Of a stretch of 64,000 bases of DNA, positions 41,935-52,850 are shown one piece after another. The position numbers and the translations under genes are program-made. Below the pieces are notes generated by a model. That model had not been told where the DNA came from and ran no database searches. It saw nothing but the letters and a program-made list of their open reading frames with translations. Source of the DNA: Pseudomonadota bacterium (lineage in GTDB: Bacteria; Pseudomonadota; Gammaproteobacteria; Enterobacterales; Enterobacteriaceae); assembly GCA_018261615.1 (NCBI GenBank), contig JAGTSE010000032.1:1-64000 (forward strand), written 5' to 3'. Within the stretch, counting starts at the first letter, position 1; each line of letters begins with the position of its first letter.

Positions 41935-44568
41935 TTAGCGGGGAAGGGCAGTACCCCATGTACGCCACTCTTTCGGCTCGCTTTCCAGCAGCAGGAAGTG
42001 TTTATCCGGCTGCGCTTTCGGCGCCAGCGGCGTTGCCGGCGGCGTGGCGAAAGCAATACCGCCGCGAATGAACTGATTGAATGTCCCGGTTTTGACGACA
42101 CCGCCGACCAGACCGAAGTCCAGCGTATAACCGGAAGCCAACCAGAATACCGTGTTATTACGCACCAGATGCTGATAGTTTTTGCTAATGCGCATAGCCA
42201 CCATCACGCGATCCGATAATGTGCCCAGTGTCATTCCGGTCACCGTACCTACCTCGATTCCGCGGAACAGCACTGGTGTGCCGATATTTATTGAGCCCAC
42301 TTCCGGCGCTTCAACGATAATGTTCAACCCATCGAGATAGCGGGAATCGGCGATCGTTGCTTCTGAAATTTCAAAGTCGCGTCGCATATCGCCCCGGCCC
42401 GGTTCGACGTTGATATAAGGCTGCAACAACGTATCCAGATGCTCGACACCCGCCGCCGATATCTGTGGGGTGATCACCGAGAAACGCGAGCCGTTGCGCG
42501 CAAAGTTCCGTACATATTCCGGATAGAGTACCGCGCTGGCCTGCACTTCATTTTTATCGGTGACCAGATGCAGATCCTGGACCTGGCCGATATCGATGCC
42601 CAGATAACGGATCGGCATGCCTGCCGCGAGTTTCCCTGCATCATACGCATGCAGCGTGATTTGCCCGCCGACGGCGCGAGCCGCAGTTTCCGAAGCGTAA
42701 AGCTGACGCTTCTCTCCCTTTTTCAGTTCCCGGTTCGCGCTGCTCAGGTTGTCAAAACTGATGGCGCCTTTGATGGCTCGTGAAAGTGGCGAAGCCTGAA
42801 TTGTCAGTCCGCTGCCATTGAGCTGCACTTTCGCACCGCCCTCTGCCCAGAAGACGCTGTTGCTGGTCAGCAAATCGCGGTATTCCGGTTTGATGTGCAG
42901 ATCGATATCAAAGGCATTGGCGCGCGGGCGCACGGTGATCACTTCACCCACTTCAAACTTGCGGTAGAGAATGACCGAACCAGCCTGTACGTCCGGCAGG
43001 GTATCTGCCGTCAGCGTCAACGTCGTGGTGGGCAGATCGCTGAGGCTGTTTTCCAGCGCTTTATCGAGGTTAGCAAACAGCGGATAGCTCTTTTTCATTT
43101 CGCCTTTCACACCGGGCAGAATGCGGATCCCACCGTTCACCCATTCATTGGCGCTGGCAGCGAGAAACTCGACGCCATCCAGCCCGACTTTGACATCAAT
43201 GCGGCTGTTCACCACGAATTTACTGTCGCCGTGGACCAGGTCGCCATATTGCGGATCGATAGCGATGGCAAAGGTGACGCCCTGATTCGTCAGTTTACGC
43301 TCCAGCACCTGGCCGACTTTGACACCATGCAGCACCAGCGGCTGTCCGGCATCGATGCCATAGCTTTCCGGTGAGGTAAGCGTCAGGGTAATCACTCCCG
43401 GTTCCTGCAACAGGTTTTTATCCGCCGGCAGCACGGCAAATTGATTGCGCGGCTGGCCTTCGCCTGGTATCAACTCCAGCGTACTGCCGGTCAGCAGCGA
43501 GCTGAGATTGGTATCGCTGAGCGAAATCTTCGGGTTACGCATTTCGATACGGGTATTGTCGCGCAGCAAATTAACAACGCTCGGATCGACGGTCATTTCA
43601 CCGCTGACCGCCCCTCCTGGATTGAGGTCAATTTTGGTCAACTGACCCACTTCCAGCCCCTGATACATCAGCGGTGTCGATCCGGCTTTCAGCCCTTGCC
43701 CACCAGGCAGGTCAAGCTTCACCAGTACGCCGCGCTGGCTGTGCGCTAAATCTTCGTATAAGCCGTACTCATCATCCTGAACCGCAGGCTGTGATTCATC
43801 TGGAGAGTCAAAAGCAATCGCGCCATTGACCAGCGCCGCCAGGCTTTCAAGCTGCACTTTCGCGCCGCTCAGGCTGACATCGGCTTTCACGCCGGAGACA
43901 TTCCAGAAGCGGCTGCCTTTTTTCACCAGATTGGTGAAGCGGCGCTCGATCAGCACGTCAATAGTGACGCCCTGTTTATTAGAGTTGATCGAATAATCGT
44001 ACACGCGGCCGACCGGGATTTTGCGGAAATAGACCAGCGAACCGCTGTTCAGCGCCCCGAGATCCGGCGCCTGCAGATGGATCATCAACTCGCCATGGTT
44101 CAGCCTGTATTTCGGCTGCGTATCCAGCGCGGTGAAGTGATCCTGCGGGTCGCCTTGACCCGGCATCATGCCTATATAGTTGCCGCCGACCAGCGCATCG
44201 AGGCCGGAAATTCCCGCCAGCGAGGCTTTGGGCGTGACCAGCCAGAACTGCGTTTCGTTGCGCAGCGCATCCTTCATGTTCGATTTGATACTGGCGCGAA
44301 CTTCGATTTTTTTCAGGTCATCACTGAGACGAATATCCTGGACAGTCCCGACCTCGACACCCTGATAGCGCACCGGTGTGCGCCCGGCGACGATGCCGTC
44401 AGCCGACATAAAATCGATGGTAATGGTGTTGCCGCGATCTTCGTAGCTGCTCCAGATAAGCCAGCCAGCAATCAACAGAGCGATTACCGGCAACAGCCAG
44501 AACGGCGAAATGCGCCGTTTTGTTTTAATTCGCGCTTCAGTCGGCGAAGCGGGGGTTTCCTGACTCAT
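41935..44568 (-). CDS. letB: Lipophilic envelope-spanning tunnel protein LetB
   Basis: An 877-residue protein with an N-terminal transmembrane anchor (about residues 20-40) followed by seven tandem MCE domains, seen as recurring patterns such as [47 protein letters not shown] and [11 protein letters not shown]. It forms a periplasm-spanning tunnel for lipids with LetA. The ATG at 44568 (MSQETPAS) overlaps letA by 32 bp. Confidence 0.96.
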   Translation of the reverse strand: MSQETPASPTEARIKTKRRISPFWLLPVIALLIAGWLIWSSYEDRGNTITIDFMSADGIVAGRTPVRYQGVEVGTVQDIRLSDDLKKIEVRASIKSNMKDALRNETQFWLVTPKASLAGISGLDALVGGNYIGMMPGQGDPQDHFTALDTQPKYRLNHGELMIHLQAPDLGALNSGSLVYFRKIPVGRVYDYSINSNKQGVTIDVLIERRFTNLVKKGSRFWNVSGVKADVSLSGAKVQLESLAALVNGAIAFDSPDESQPAVQDDEYGLYEDLAHSQRGVLVKLDLPGGQGLKAGSTPLMYQGLEVGQLTKIDLNPGGAVSGEMTVDPSVVNLLRDNTRIEMRNPKISLSDTNLSSLLTGSTLELIPGEGQPRNQFAVLPADKNLLQEPGVITLTLTSPESYGIDAGQPLVLHGVKVGQVLERKLTNQGVTFAIAIDPQYGDLVHGDSKFVVNSRIDVKVGLDGVEFLAASANEWVNGGIRILPGVKGEMKKSYPLFANLDKALENSLSDLPTTTLTLTADTLPDVQAGSVILYRKFEVGEVITVRPRANAFDIDLHIKPEYRDLLTSNSVFWAEGGAKVQLNGSGLTIQASPLSRAIKGAISFDNLSSANRELKKGEKRQLYASETAARAVGGQITLHAYDAGKLAAGMPIRYLGIDIGQVQDLHLVTDKNEVQASAVLYPEYVRNFARNGSRFSVITPQISAAGVEHLDTLLQPYINVEPGRGDMRRDFEISEATIADSRYLDGLNIIVEAPEVGSINIGTPVLFRGIEVGTVTGMTLGTLSDRVMVAMRISKNYQHLVRNNTVFWLASGYTLDFGLVGGVVKTGTFNQFIRGGIAFATPPATPLAPKAQPDKHFLLLESEPKEWRTWGTALPR

Positions 44569-45820
44569 GTGCATCCCAAAGTAAGCGGCTGTCCAGCCAT
44601 TCCACAGCAAGAATAGTCAAAATTACCGCCGCGCCGAAATAAAACGCGGCTGGTCCCATGGTAAAAGCGAGTAGCTGGTCGCGATTAATCAGTGACATCA
44701 TCAATGAAATGACAAACAGATCGAGCATCGACCAGCGCCCAATCCACGTCACGAAGCGCAGTAACAGAATGCGAGTGCGTAACCCCTGTTCAAATTTAAA
44801 ATGGATGCTGACAAGCAGCGTAAACAGCACAATCACCTTGGTAAACGGCACCAGAATACTGGCGATAAATACCACGCCAGCCACCGCGATATTACTGTGA
44901 GCGAGCGAAATAATGCCGGAGAGAATGGTATCCTCCTGACGAGAACCATTCACGTAAATTATTGATATCGGCAGCAGGTTCGCCGGGAACAGCAAAATAA
45001 AAGAGGCAATCAGCGACGCCCAGCACTTTTGCAGGCTCTGCTTGCGTCGATGGGTAAGTGGAAAGTGGCAGCGCTGGCAACGTCCCCGAATATCAGGAAA
45101 ACCGGTGAAATGGCAACCCAGACACACTTCCAGCTTCTGATCCGGCCGTTTTGCGGGCCGTTGAGGATAGAAGCGATCCCAGAGTTGCTCCACATTGAGA
45201 TGGATTAACGTCATGATGCTGAGAACAACCAGAGAGCCGAAGGCAAATAGCCCAACGCCTGGCTGCAGGAAAGCGTAATCCTGCACTTTGATGGAGGCGA
45301 CGCCGACGCCGACCAGATAGATATCCAGCATGACCCACTCTTTGAGCTTCTCCAGCATTAATAGCACCGGGCGCAGGTTCATTCCCAGAATGTTGCCAAG
45401 CCACAGATAGGCGATGGACGTCACCAGCACCAGCGGCGCGCCAACGGTACAAAAAAGCACCATGGCAGCAGCGAGCGGCGAGCCCTGCATGGTCATTTGC
45501 CAGATCCCCTGCAGCAGGTTGGCATCGATACGTACACCGAGTAAGTAGAGATGCAGTAACGGTTCGCCCCAGGCGAAGGGCATCAGTAAGATCATGGTGA
45601 TGGCCATTGCGCCGAGGCGGGTTAATGACCAGTCGCGACCATCACGGACTTTTGCATCACAGCAGGGGCAAAATGCACTTTGGTGCGATTTTATAACCGG
45701 TAACGCAAAAAGCGTATCGCATTGCGGGCAGCGCTGATAATGTGCGCGGGGCAGTGCTTCACTAACCTGATGAACGGCAATTTTTTTGGCAGGTGTGATG
45801 TGTTGTATCTTGAGAGCCAT
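44537..45820 (-). CDS. letA: Lipid transport inner membrane protein LetA
   Basis: A 427-residue polytopic protein of the PqiA/LetA family with two zinc-ribbon-like CxxC pairs (CPQCDTLF with CPCCDAKV, and CLGCHF with CQRCHF) and about eight helices. It partners LetB; the same length as in E. coli. Divergent from msrC. Confidence 0.95.
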   Translation of the reverse strand: MALKIQHITPAKKIAVHQVSEALPRAHYQRCPQCDTLFALPVIKSHQSAFCPCCDAKVRDGRDWSLTRLGAMAITMILLMPFAWGEPLLHLYLLGVRIDANLLQGIWQMTMQGSPLAAAMVLFCTVGAPLVLVTSIAYLWLGNILGMNLRPVLLMLEKLKEWVMLDIYLVGVGVASIKVQDYAFLQPGVGLFAFGSLVVLSIMTLIHLNVEQLWDRFYPQRPAKRPDQKLEVCLGCHFTGFPDIRGRCQRCHFPLTHRRKQSLQKCWASLIASFILLFPANLLPISIIYVNGSRQEDTILSGIISLAHSNIAVAGVVFIASILVPFTKVIVLFTLLVSIHFKFEQGLRTRILLLRFVTWIGRWSMLDLFVISLMMSLINRDQLLAFTMGPAAFYFGAAVILTILAVEWLDSRLLWDAHESGNPRFAD

Positions 45821-45952
45821 TGCATGCTTCAGAAAAGGTTTGAATAAAACTATCTTAACTCATGAATAGAACATCTTGAGCATCAACGCATTTAATGCTT
45901 ATTTTAATAGGCTAAGCAGTTCCTTAAAGTTAGAAAGCAAAATGGTCAGGTA

Positions 45953-46450
45953 ATGAACAAAACAGAATTTTACGCGGATCTTAATCGCGATTTTCAGGCG
46001 TTAATGGCAGGTGAGACCAGTTTTTTAGCCACTCTGGCGAATACCAGTGCGCTGTTGTTTGAGCGTCTTGATGGCGTTAACTGGGCGGGTTTTTACCTGC
46101 TTGAAGGCGACACGCTGGTGTTGGGGCCGTTCCAGGGCAAAATCGCCTGCGTTCGTATCCCGGTTGGTCGGGGCGTCTGCGGAACGGCAGTGGCGCAAGC
46201 GCGTGTGCAGCGCGTGGAAGATGTTCATCAATTTGACGGACACATCGCTTGTGATGCCGCCAGTAACGCCGAAATCGTACTACCTGTTACGGTGAATAAT
46301 CATATTATTGGCGTACTGGATATAGATAGCGTGGTCTTCTCTCGCTTTACGGCTGAGGATGAACAAGGGTTGAGCGAGCTAGTGTCACATCTGGAAAATG
46401 TTCTCGCGGCGACCGATTATCAAAAAATCTTTGCCACCGTCGCAGGATAA
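45953..46450 (+). CDS. msrC: Free methionine-R-sulfoxide reductase MsrC
   Basis: A 165-residue GAF-domain protein. Conserved cysteines lie in IACVRIPVG, GRGVCGTAVAQ and HIACDAASNAE, fitting the catalytic and resolving residues of fRMsr. It reduces free methionine-R-sulfoxide with thioredoxin. Confidence 0.93.
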   Translation: MNKTEFYADLNRDFQALMAGETSFLATLANTSALLFERLDGVNWAGFYLLEGDTLVLGPFQGKIACVRIPVGRGVCGTAVAQARVQRVEDVHQFDGHIACDAASNAEIVLPVTVNNHIIGVLDIDSVVFSRFTAEDEQGLSELVSHLENVLAATDYQKIFATVAG

Positions 46451-46546
46451 TCAGCGGATAACGTAGCATTTACTGAATGCGTCATTATAATGACGCCTGT
46501 TCATGCCTGCGCTTGTTGGCAACGTCCGTTGTAATCAGGAAATTTC

Positions 46547-47233
46547 ATGGAAAATCAACCTAAGTTGAATAGCAGTAAAGAAGTTATCGCTTTTTTGGCC
46601 GAACGCTTTCCTCACTGTTTCAGTGCTGAAGGTGAAGCACGTCCCCTGAAAATCGGTATTTTTCAGGATCTGGTTGAGCGTGTTGAGGGTGAGATGAATC
46701 TCAGCAAAACCCAACTTCGTTCCGCTTTACGTCTTTATACTTCAAGCTGGCGTTACCTGTACGGTATCAAAGCTGGCGCGGCTCGCGTCGATCTCGACGG
46801 CAACGCCTGCGGCGTGCTGGATGAGCAACATGTAGAGCACGCTCGCAAGCAGCTTGAAGAAGCCAAAGCGCGTGTTCAGGCGCAACGCGCTGAACAGCAA
46901 GCTAAAAAACGAGAAGCTGCCGCTGCTGCTGGTCAGGAAGACGCGCCGCGTCGCGAACGCAAAGCCCGTCCGGCTCCGCGTCGTAAAGAGGGTGCCGAGC
47001 GCAAACCTCGCGCAGATAAACCTGTCGCGAAAACGCCACGGGCGACGCAGCAGGAAGAGCGCCATACTCCTGTTTCAGATTTATCTGTACTGAGCGTGGG
47101 CCAGAACCTGAAGGTAAAAGCGGGGAACAATGCGATGGATGCTACGGTGTTGGAAATCACTAAAGATGGCGTTCGCGTACAGCTTAGCTCGGGTATGTCG
47201 ATGATCGTACGCGCAGAACATTTATTGTTCTGA
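46547..47233 (+). CDS. proQ: RNA chaperone ProQ
   Basis: A 228-residue protein with an N-terminal FinO-like RNA-binding domain (residues 1-120), a long basic linker rich in Lys, Arg, Glu and Ala (about 125-175), and a C-terminal Tudor-like domain ([20 protein letters not shown]). It binds structured sRNAs and mRNA 3' ends. prc follows after 19 bp, as in E. coli. Confidence 0.96.
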   Translation: MENQPKLNSSKEVIAFLAERFPHCFSAEGEARPLKIGIFQDLVERVEGEMNLSKTQLRSALRLYTSSWRYLYGIKAGAARVDLDGNACGVLDEQHVEHARKQLEEAKARVQAQRAEQQAKKREAAAAAGQEDAPRRERKARPAPRRKEGAERKPRADKPVAKTPRATQQEERHTPVSDLSVLSVGQNLKVKAGNNAMDATVLEITKDGVRVQLSSGMSMIVRAEHLLF

Positions 47234-47252
47234 AACGGAGGCTTGGCCTGGC

Positions 47253-49301
47253 ATGAACACTTTGTTTAAGCGCACGGCGTTAGCGGGTCTGTTATTAGTA
47301 ACAGGCCATGTGATGGCTGTGGAAGATATCACCCGTGCCGATCAAATTCCGGTTTTGAAGGAAGAGAGTCAGCACGCGACGGTGAGTGAACGAGTTACCT
47401 CACGTTTCACCCGTTCTCACTACCGTCAGTTCGATTTAGATCAAGCTTTCTCCGCGAAGATCTTTACCCGCTACCTCAACCTGCTCGACTACAGCCACAA
47501 TGTGCTGCTGGCCAGCGATGTTGAGCAGTTTTCGCAAAAGAAAGGCGTGCTCGGCGATGAGCTGCGCAGCGGAAAACTGGACGTCTTCTACGATCTGTAC
47601 AATCTGGCGCAAAAGCGTCGATTTGAACGTTATCAGTACGCGCTGAAAGTACTGGAGCGTCCGATGGATTTCAGCAGCAACGACACCTTCAATTTAGACC
47701 GCAGCAAAGCGCCGTGGCCTAAAGATGAGGCGGAGCTGAACGCGCTGTGGGACAGCAAAGTCAAGTATGATGAGCTGAGCCTGAAACTCACCGGGAAAGA
47801 TGATAAAGAGATCCGTGAGACACTGGCTCGCCGCTATAAATTTGCGATTCGCCGCCTGGCGCAGACCAATAGTGAAGATGTGTTCTCGCTGGCAATGACC
47901 TCATTCGCCCATGAAATCGATCCACATACCAATTACCTCTCACCGCGTAATACTGAGCAATTCAATACGGCAATGAGCCTCTCGCTTGAAGGTATTGGCG
48001 CAGTGTTGCAGGGGGACGATGATTACACCGTGATCAACTCGATGGTCGCTGGTGGTCCGGCGGCGAAAAGCAAAGCGATTACTGTTGGCGATCGTATTGT
48101 TGGTGTCGGCCAGACCGGGCAGAACATGGTTGATGTCATTGGCTGGCGTCTTGATGATGTGGTTGCGCTGATAAAAGGGCCGAAAGGTAGCAAAGTGCGC
48201 CTCGAAATCTTGCCGGCAGGTAAGGGAACGAAGACGCACATTGTGACGCTGACGCGTGAACGTATTCGTCTGGAAGACCGTGCGGTGAAAATGTCCGTGA
48301 AGACGGTCGGCAAAGAGAAAGTGGGCGTACTGGATATTCCGGGCTTCTACGTTGGGCTGACTGATGATGTTAAAGCGCAACTGCAAAAACTGGAAAAACA
48401 GAACGTTAGCAGCGTGGTTATCGATTTGCGCAGCAATGGCGGCGGCGCGCTGACGGAAGCGGTGTCGCTTTCCGGTCTGTTTATTCCGTCCGGCCCGGTT
48501 GTGCAGGTGCGCGATAATAACGGCAAAGTGCGCGAAGACAGTGATACGGATGGCGTGGTCTACTATAAAGGCCCGTTGGTTGTGCTGGTTGACCGCTTTA
48601 GTGCCTCGGCATCGGAAATTTTTGCGGCGGCGATGCAGGATTATGGTCGCGCGTTGATTGTTGGCGAACCGACTTTCGGTAAAGGCACCGTTCAGCAATA
48701 TCGCTCGCTTAACCGTATTTACGATCAGATGTTGCGTCCTGAGTGGCCAGCGCTGGGTTCGGTGCAATACACTATCCAGAAATTCTATCGTGTTAACGGT
48801 GGCAGTACGCAGCGCAAAGGCGTGACGCCGGATATTATTATGCCGACCGGCACGCAGGTGACGGATACCGGGGAAAAATTCGAAGACAATGCACTGCCGT
48901 GGGACAGCATAAAGGCAGCCACCTTTGTTAAGTTCGGTGATTTGAAACCATTCGGACCGACGTTGCTGAAGGAACATGAAGAGCGAATTGCGAAAGATCC
49001 TGAATTCCAGTACATCATGAAGGACATTGCGCGTTTCAATGCTCTGAAAGACAAACGCAATATCGTATCGCTCAATCTGGCGCAGCGTGAGAAAGAGAAC
49101 GCCGAAGATGATGCTATTCGTCTTTCGCGCCTCAACGATCGCTTCAAGCGTGAAGGTAAGCCGTTGCTGAAAAAACTGGATGATCTGCCGAAGGATTATC
49201 ATGAGCCGGATCCGTATCTCGACGAGACGGAACACATCGCGCTTGACCTGGCTCATCAGGAAAAAGATCGACCAGCGGAAGACCCCGCCCCCGCGAAGTA
49301 A
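47253..49301 (+). CDS. prc: Tail-specific periplasmic protease Prc (Tsp)
   Basis: A 682-residue S41 peptidase with a signal peptide (cleavage after VMA), a PDZ domain (about residues 235-325) and the catalytic Ser in RFSASASEIF with the Lys in PTFGKGTVQQY. It trims C-termini of periplasmic proteins, including FtsI, and works with NlpI to control MepS. Length matches E. coli. Confidence 0.97.
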   Translation: MNTLFKRTALAGLLLVTGHVMAVEDITRADQIPVLKEESQHATVSERVTSRFTRSHYRQFDLDQAFSAKIFTRYLNLLDYSHNVLLASDVEQFSQKKGVLGDELRSGKLDVFYDLYNLAQKRRFERYQYALKVLERPMDFSSNDTFNLDRSKAPWPKDEAELNALWDSKVKYDELSLKLTGKDDKEIRETLARRYKFAIRRLAQTNSEDVFSLAMTSFAHEIDPHTNYLSPRNTEQFNTAMSLSLEGIGAVLQGDDDYTVINSMVAGGPAAKSKAITVGDRIVGVGQTGQNMVDVIGWRLDDVVALIKGPKGSKVRLEILPAGKGTKTHIVTLTRERIRLEDRAVKMSVKTVGKEKVGVLDIPGFYVGLTDDVKAQLQKLEKQNVSSVVIDLRSNGGGALTEAVSLSGLFIPSGPVVQVRDNNGKVREDSDTDGVVYYKGPLVVLVDRFSASASEIFAAAMQDYGRALIVGEPTFGKGTVQQYRSLNRIYDQMLRPEWPALGSVQYTIQKFYRVNGGSTQRKGVTPDIIMPTGTQVTDTGEKFEDNALPWDSIKAATFVKFGDLKPFGPTLLKEHEERIAKDPEFQYIMKDIARFNALKDKRNIVSLNLAQREKENAEDDAIRLSRLNDRFKREGKPLLKKLDDLPKDYHEPDPYLDETEHIALDLAHQEKDRPAEDPAPAK

Positions 49302-49308
49302 TCCCACA

Positions 49309-49337
49309 CAGGCACAATAAATTGTGCCTGTTTTTTT
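49309..49337 (+). terminator. Terminator after prc
   Basis: CAGGCACAA-taaa-TTGTGCCTG followed by seven T makes a strong intrinsic terminator. Confidence 0.9.
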
Positions 49338-49415
49338 AACACATCCTTACTGGAGTAAGCATTATGCTACAAAATGTAAAGTTGTGTCTTTCTGGTGACT
49401 TACAACACCCTGATA

Positions 49416-49441
49416 CTTGAAAATGGCGCGTATACCCATAC
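49416..49441 (+). promoter_or_regulatory. Sigma-32-type promoter of htpX
   Basis: CTTGAAA at 49416-49422 is followed after 12-13 bp by ACCCATAC, close to the heat-shock consensus CTTGAAA/CCCCATNT. It is 53 bp upstream of htpX, a known stress-induced gene; CpxR input through the GTAAA near 49376 is possible. Confidence 0.65.
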
Positions 49442-49493
49442 GATGTGGGTAACCGCATTGTGCGTTTTGTTAAGTTGAGGTTAAAAGAAAATT

Positions 49494-50375
49494 ATGATGC
49501 GAATCGCGCTCTTCCTGTTGACTAACCTGGCTGTGATGTTGGTGTTCGGCCTGGTGCTTAGCCTGACGGGCATTCAGTCGAGCAGCGTTCAGGGCTTGAT
49601 GATTATGGCGCTGCTGTTTGGTTTTGGTGGCTCGTTCATTTCACTGTTGATGTCGAAATGGATGGCGCTGAAATCGGTGGGTGGTGAAGTGATCGAACAG
49701 CCGCGTAACGATATGGAACGCTGGTTGATGGATACCGTGGCGCAACAGTCTCGCCAGGCGGGGATCGCCATGCCTCAGGTCGCCATTTATCATGCACCGG
49801 ATATTAACGCCTTTGCGACCGGCGCGCGCCGTGATGCTTCACTGGTGGCAGTCAGCACCGGGTTGCTGCAGAACATGAGCCGCGATGAAGCTGAAGCGGT
49901 GATTGCCCACGAAATTAGCCATGTTGCCAACGGTGATATGGTCACAATGACGCTGATTCAGGGGATTGTGAACACATTCGTGATCTTCATTTCGCGTATT
50001 ATCGCGCAGGTTGCAGCCGGGTTCCTCAGCGGCAATCGCGATGATGGCGAAGAGAGTAACGGCAACCCGATGATCTACTTCGCGGTTGCAACCGTACTGG
50101 AGCTGGTGTTCGGTATTCTGGCCAGCATTATTACTATGTGGTTCTCCCGCTATCGCGAGTTCCATGCTGATGCCGGCTCTGCAAAACTGGTTGGCCGCGA
50201 GAAAATGATTGCTGCGTTGCAGCGCCTGAAAACCAGTTATGAGCCGCAAGAGGCGAGTAGCATGATGGCATTTTGCATCAACGGTAAATCTAAATCGCTG
50301 AGTGAGCTGTTCATGACACACCCGCCGCTGGACAAACGTATTGAAGCGCTGCGTTCAGGTGAGTACCTAAAATAA
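49494..50375 (+). CDS. htpX: Membrane protease HtpX
   Basis: A 293-residue M48 zinc metallopeptidase of the inner membrane. Zinc motif HEISH and a downstream Glu in [14 protein letters not shown] are visible, with two N-terminal and two central hydrophobic segments. It degrades misfolded membrane proteins with FtsH. Confidence 0.96.
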   Translation: MMRIALFLLTNLAVMLVFGLVLSLTGIQSSSVQGLMIMALLFGFGGSFISLLMSKWMALKSVGGEVIEQPRNDMERWLMDTVAQQSRQAGIAMPQVAIYHAPDINAFATGARRDASLVAVSTGLLQNMSRDEAEAVIAHEISHVANGDMVTMTLIQGIVNTFVIFISRIIAQVAAGFLSGNRDDGEESNGNPMIYFAVATVLELVFGILASIITMWFSRYREFHADAGSAKLVGREKMIAALQRLKTSYEPQEASSMMAFCINGKSKSLSELFMTHPPLDKRIEALRSGEYLK

Positions 50376-50404
50376 CGCAGCGGCAGGAAATGCAAAGCGC
50401 GCCA

Positions 50405-51793
50405 TCAGGCGTAATGCCGTTCACTTAAGGAAATGAGGCCCGAGAATTCGGGCCTCTGATGAAGTAAAACAGGGCTGAAACCCTGACTCCTTCGTTTTCC
50501 TTCTAAGCACGTGCCGTGGGTGTTAAACATATTGAACATTAATGCCACAAGTGCAGCGCCGGAGCTTTGCCCCAGCAACCGTGCTGTACCGAGCATTCCA
50601 CTGGCGCCGCCGCTGCGCTGATGCGGTGCCGCAGTGATAATGGTGTGGTTGTTTGGTGACTGGAACAGACCAAAACCGGCACCACACAGCGCCATACGCC
50701 AGATGATATCGATATCTGACGGTGAGCCCGGGAGAAGCGCAAGCGCGAACAGCCCGCATGCCATCATCACCATCCCTATTGCACCCAGTAACCCGGCATG
50801 CACGCGCTCAATCAGATAACCGGCCAGCGGCGCAATCACCATAGTTGCCAGCGGCCATGGCGTCAGCAACAGGCCTGTTTCTACTTCACTACGCCCAAGC
50901 ACGGTTTGCAGAAAGAAGGGCAGGGAAACCAGTGCCAGCATCTGCGCGCAGAACGAGCAGATCGACGTGCCGATAGAGAGCGAAAAAAGCGGAATGCGCA
51001 GTAAGTCGACTGGCAGAAGTGGCACCGGCAGTCGCAGCTGTCGGCGTACAAAGAACCCGCCGATGATCAGCAAAGCAACAATTTCGGCCACCACGAGTGT
51101 GGTTGATTGCCCCTGTGCAAAGCTGCTCAGCGCGGTAATCAGCAAGCCAAATGTTAATGCATTCATTACAGCGCTTGGAAGATCAAATTTGGGCTTTGAA
51201 GTGCGTACTGCATTCGGCGGTAAAAATTTAATTGCCAGCAATAAAGCAATAATGCCGAGAGGTACGTTAATCAGGAATAACCACTGCCAGGAAGCCATGG
51301 AAAGAATGGCGGCGGCGATTGTCGGCCCGGCCGCAGATGAAACTGCCACCACAAAAGAGTTAATACCCATACCGCGCCCGAGGCTACGGTGCGGGTAGAT
51401 AAGGCGAATGAGCGCGGTATTCACGCTCATCAACGCCGCGCCGCCGAACCCTTGCGCTACGCGTGCCAGCGTTAATGTTAGTAATGAGCCAGAGAGTGCG
51501 CAGAGCAGGGAAGTGAGAGTAAACAGTACCAGACCACACTGATAAACCCGACGGTATCCAAACATATCGCCGAGAAAAGAGAGCGTGAGCAGGGAGATCA
51601 CAATCGCAATCTGGTAAGCGTTAACAATCCAGATAGAACTCGCGGGTGAAGCGTTGAGACCGCGTGCAATGGTTGGTAGCGCGACGTTGGCAATAGTTCC
51701 ATCAAGTACTGCCATTGCGATACCAAGAATAATGGTCAACACTGCGCCGTAACGCAGCGGGACGGGAAGTCCGTCCGGAGAAGATTTATCCAT
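50405..51793 (-). CDS. yebQ: MFS drug-transporter homologue YebQ with replaced C-terminus
   Basis: A 14-helix DHA2-family transporter matching E. coli YebQ up to about residue 427 (ALVALMFNMFNTHGT). From there the reading frame enters a 99-bp repeat and adds about 35 foreign residues (CLEGKRRSQGFSPV...), ending 30 bp after htpX. The last native segment of about 30 residues, including most of helix 14, is lost. Whether the protein still works is uncertain. The ATG at 51793 (MDKSSPDGLPVP) is used because it matches the conserved N-terminus. Confidence 0.8.
   Translation of the reverse strand: MDKSSPDGLPVPLRYGAVLTIILGIAMAVLDGTIANVALPTIARGLNASPASSIWIVNAYQIAIVISLLTLSFLGDMFGYRRVYQCGLVLFTLTSLLCALSGSLLTLTLARVAQGFGGAALMSVNTALIRLIYPHRSLGRGMGINSFVVAVSSAAGPTIAAAILSMASWQWLFLINVPLGIIALLLAIKFLPPNAVRTSKPKFDLPSAVMNALTFGLLITALSSFAQGQSTTLVVAEIVALLIIGGFFVRRQLRLPVPLLPVDLLRIPLFSLSIGTSICSFCAQMLALVSLPFFLQTVLGRSEVETGLLLTPWPLATMVIAPLAGYLIERVHAGLLGAIGMVMMACGLFALALLPGSPSDIDIIWRMALCGAGFGLFQSPNNHTIITAAPHQRSGGASGMLGTARLLGQSSGAALVALMFNMFNTHGTCLEGKRRSQGFSPVLLHQRPEFSGLISLSERHYA
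50411..50509 (-). repeat. 99-bp repeat, copy 1 (IS4-like end)
   Basis: Identical over 99 bp to 52851-52949, in the same orientation. The left edge reads TAATGCCGTTCACTTAAG, 16 of 18 matches to the IS4 terminal repeat as I remember it. Inside is a perfect hairpin GAGGCCCGA-gaat-TCGGGCCTC and a smaller CAGGG/CCCTG stem. There is no matching inverted repeat at the other end and no visible target duplication. Confidence 0.85.
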
Positions 51794-51995
51794 ACAAAAT
51801 TCAGGGTTAATATCACACAGTTGTTTGTATAATGATTCTATCATCTGTATTCCGGCTTTATGTCGCAGATTTGTAACGGGCTTTATGTCGCAGAATTGTA
51901 AGGAAGTTGATAAACGTGCATTGCGGCGACTGGGCGACGAATTTATAATAAAAACCGATTCTGAATTTTATAAAACATACGCGATGAGGTGATTA

Positions 51996-52787
51996 ATGGC
52001 TATCGCAGATTTGGACAAGCAGCCAGATTCTGTCTCTTCAGTATTGAAGGTATTTGGCATTCTGCAGGCGCTCGGCGAAGAGCGTGAAATCGGCATCACC
52101 GAGCTGTCACAGCGTGTCATGATGTCGAAAAGCACCGTCTATCGCTTTTTGCAAACAATGAAATCATTGGGTTATGTTGCGCAGGAAGGGGAGTCTGAGA
52201 AATATTCCCTGACGCTTAAGCTGTTCGAGCTTGGCGCTCGTGCGTTGCAAAACGTTGATCTTATCCGCAGTGCGGATATCCAGATGCGTGAACTCTCTCG
52301 TCTGACGAAAGAGACCATCCATCTGGGCGCACTCGATGAGGACAGCATTGTTTACATTCATAAAATTGATTCGATGTATAACTTGCGTATGTATTCTCGC
52401 ATTGGTCGCCGCAACCCGCTGTACAGTACTGCTATCGGTAAAGTGCTGCTGGCCTGGCGCGATCGTGAAGAGGTTAAGCAGATCCTTGAAGGGGTTGAAT
52501 ATAAGCGCAGCACTGATCGTACGATTACCAGCACTGAAGATCTTCTGCCGATGCTGGATATTGTGCGGGAACAAGGCTACGGCGAAGATAATGAGGAACA
52601 GGAAGAAGGCCTGCGCTGCATTGGCGTACCCGTTTTCGACCGTTTTGGCGTGGTCATCGCTGGTCTGAGCATCTCTTTCCCGACGCTACGTTTCTCTGAA
52701 GAGCGTCTGCATGAATACGTGGCCATGCTTCATCAGGCCGCCCGCAAGATTTCTGAACAGATGGGTTATAACCAGTATCCATTCTGA
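51996..52787 (+). CDS. kdgR: IclR-family regulator KdgR
   Basis: A 263-residue repressor with an N-terminal winged HTH (ITELSQRVMMSKSTVYRFLQTM) and a C-terminal IclR effector domain (about residues 90-260). It represses pectin, glucuronate and KDG catabolic genes, including eda, which lies in this window. It is flanked by the two 99-bp repeats. Confidence 0.96.
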   Translation: MAIADLDKQPDSVSSVLKVFGILQALGEEREIGITELSQRVMMSKSTVYRFLQTMKSLGYVAQEGESEKYSLTLKLFELGARALQNVDLIRSADIQMRELSRLTKETIHLGALDEDSIVYIHKIDSMYNLRMYSRIGRRNPLYSTAIGKVLLAWRDREEVKQILEGVEYKRSTDRTITSTEDLLPMLDIVREQGYGEDNEEQEEGLRCIGVPVFDRFGVVIAGLSISFPTLRFSEERLHEYVAMLHQAARKISEQMGYNQYPF

Positions 52788-52795
52788 CAGACGAA

Positions 52796-52822
52796 AAAAA
52801 CCGCCATGTCGGCGGTTTTTTG
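52796..52822 (+). terminator. Terminator after kdgR
   Basis: AAAAAACCGCC-atgtc-GGCGGTTTTTT is a perfect hairpin with a T run, ending kdgR before the second 99-bp repeat. Confidence 0.9.
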
Positions 52823-52850
52823 TTGTGCACAGAAAACCCCCAGCTAGGCT

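Noticed and set aside
47940..49307. A 455-residue open frame on the minus strand opposite prc
   Set aside because: It is fully antisense to prc, has biased composition with no domain, and no ribosome-binding site or conserved motif; it is a codon-usage shadow.
49364..49420. An 18-codon open frame between prc and htpX
   Set aside because: Its ATG lies between the prc terminator and the htpX promoter and it ends inside the CTTGAAA -35 element; no conservation is known to me.
50411..50509. Complete insertion sequence
   Set aside because: Only 99 bp, no transposase, no inverted repeat at the inner end and no target-site duplication.
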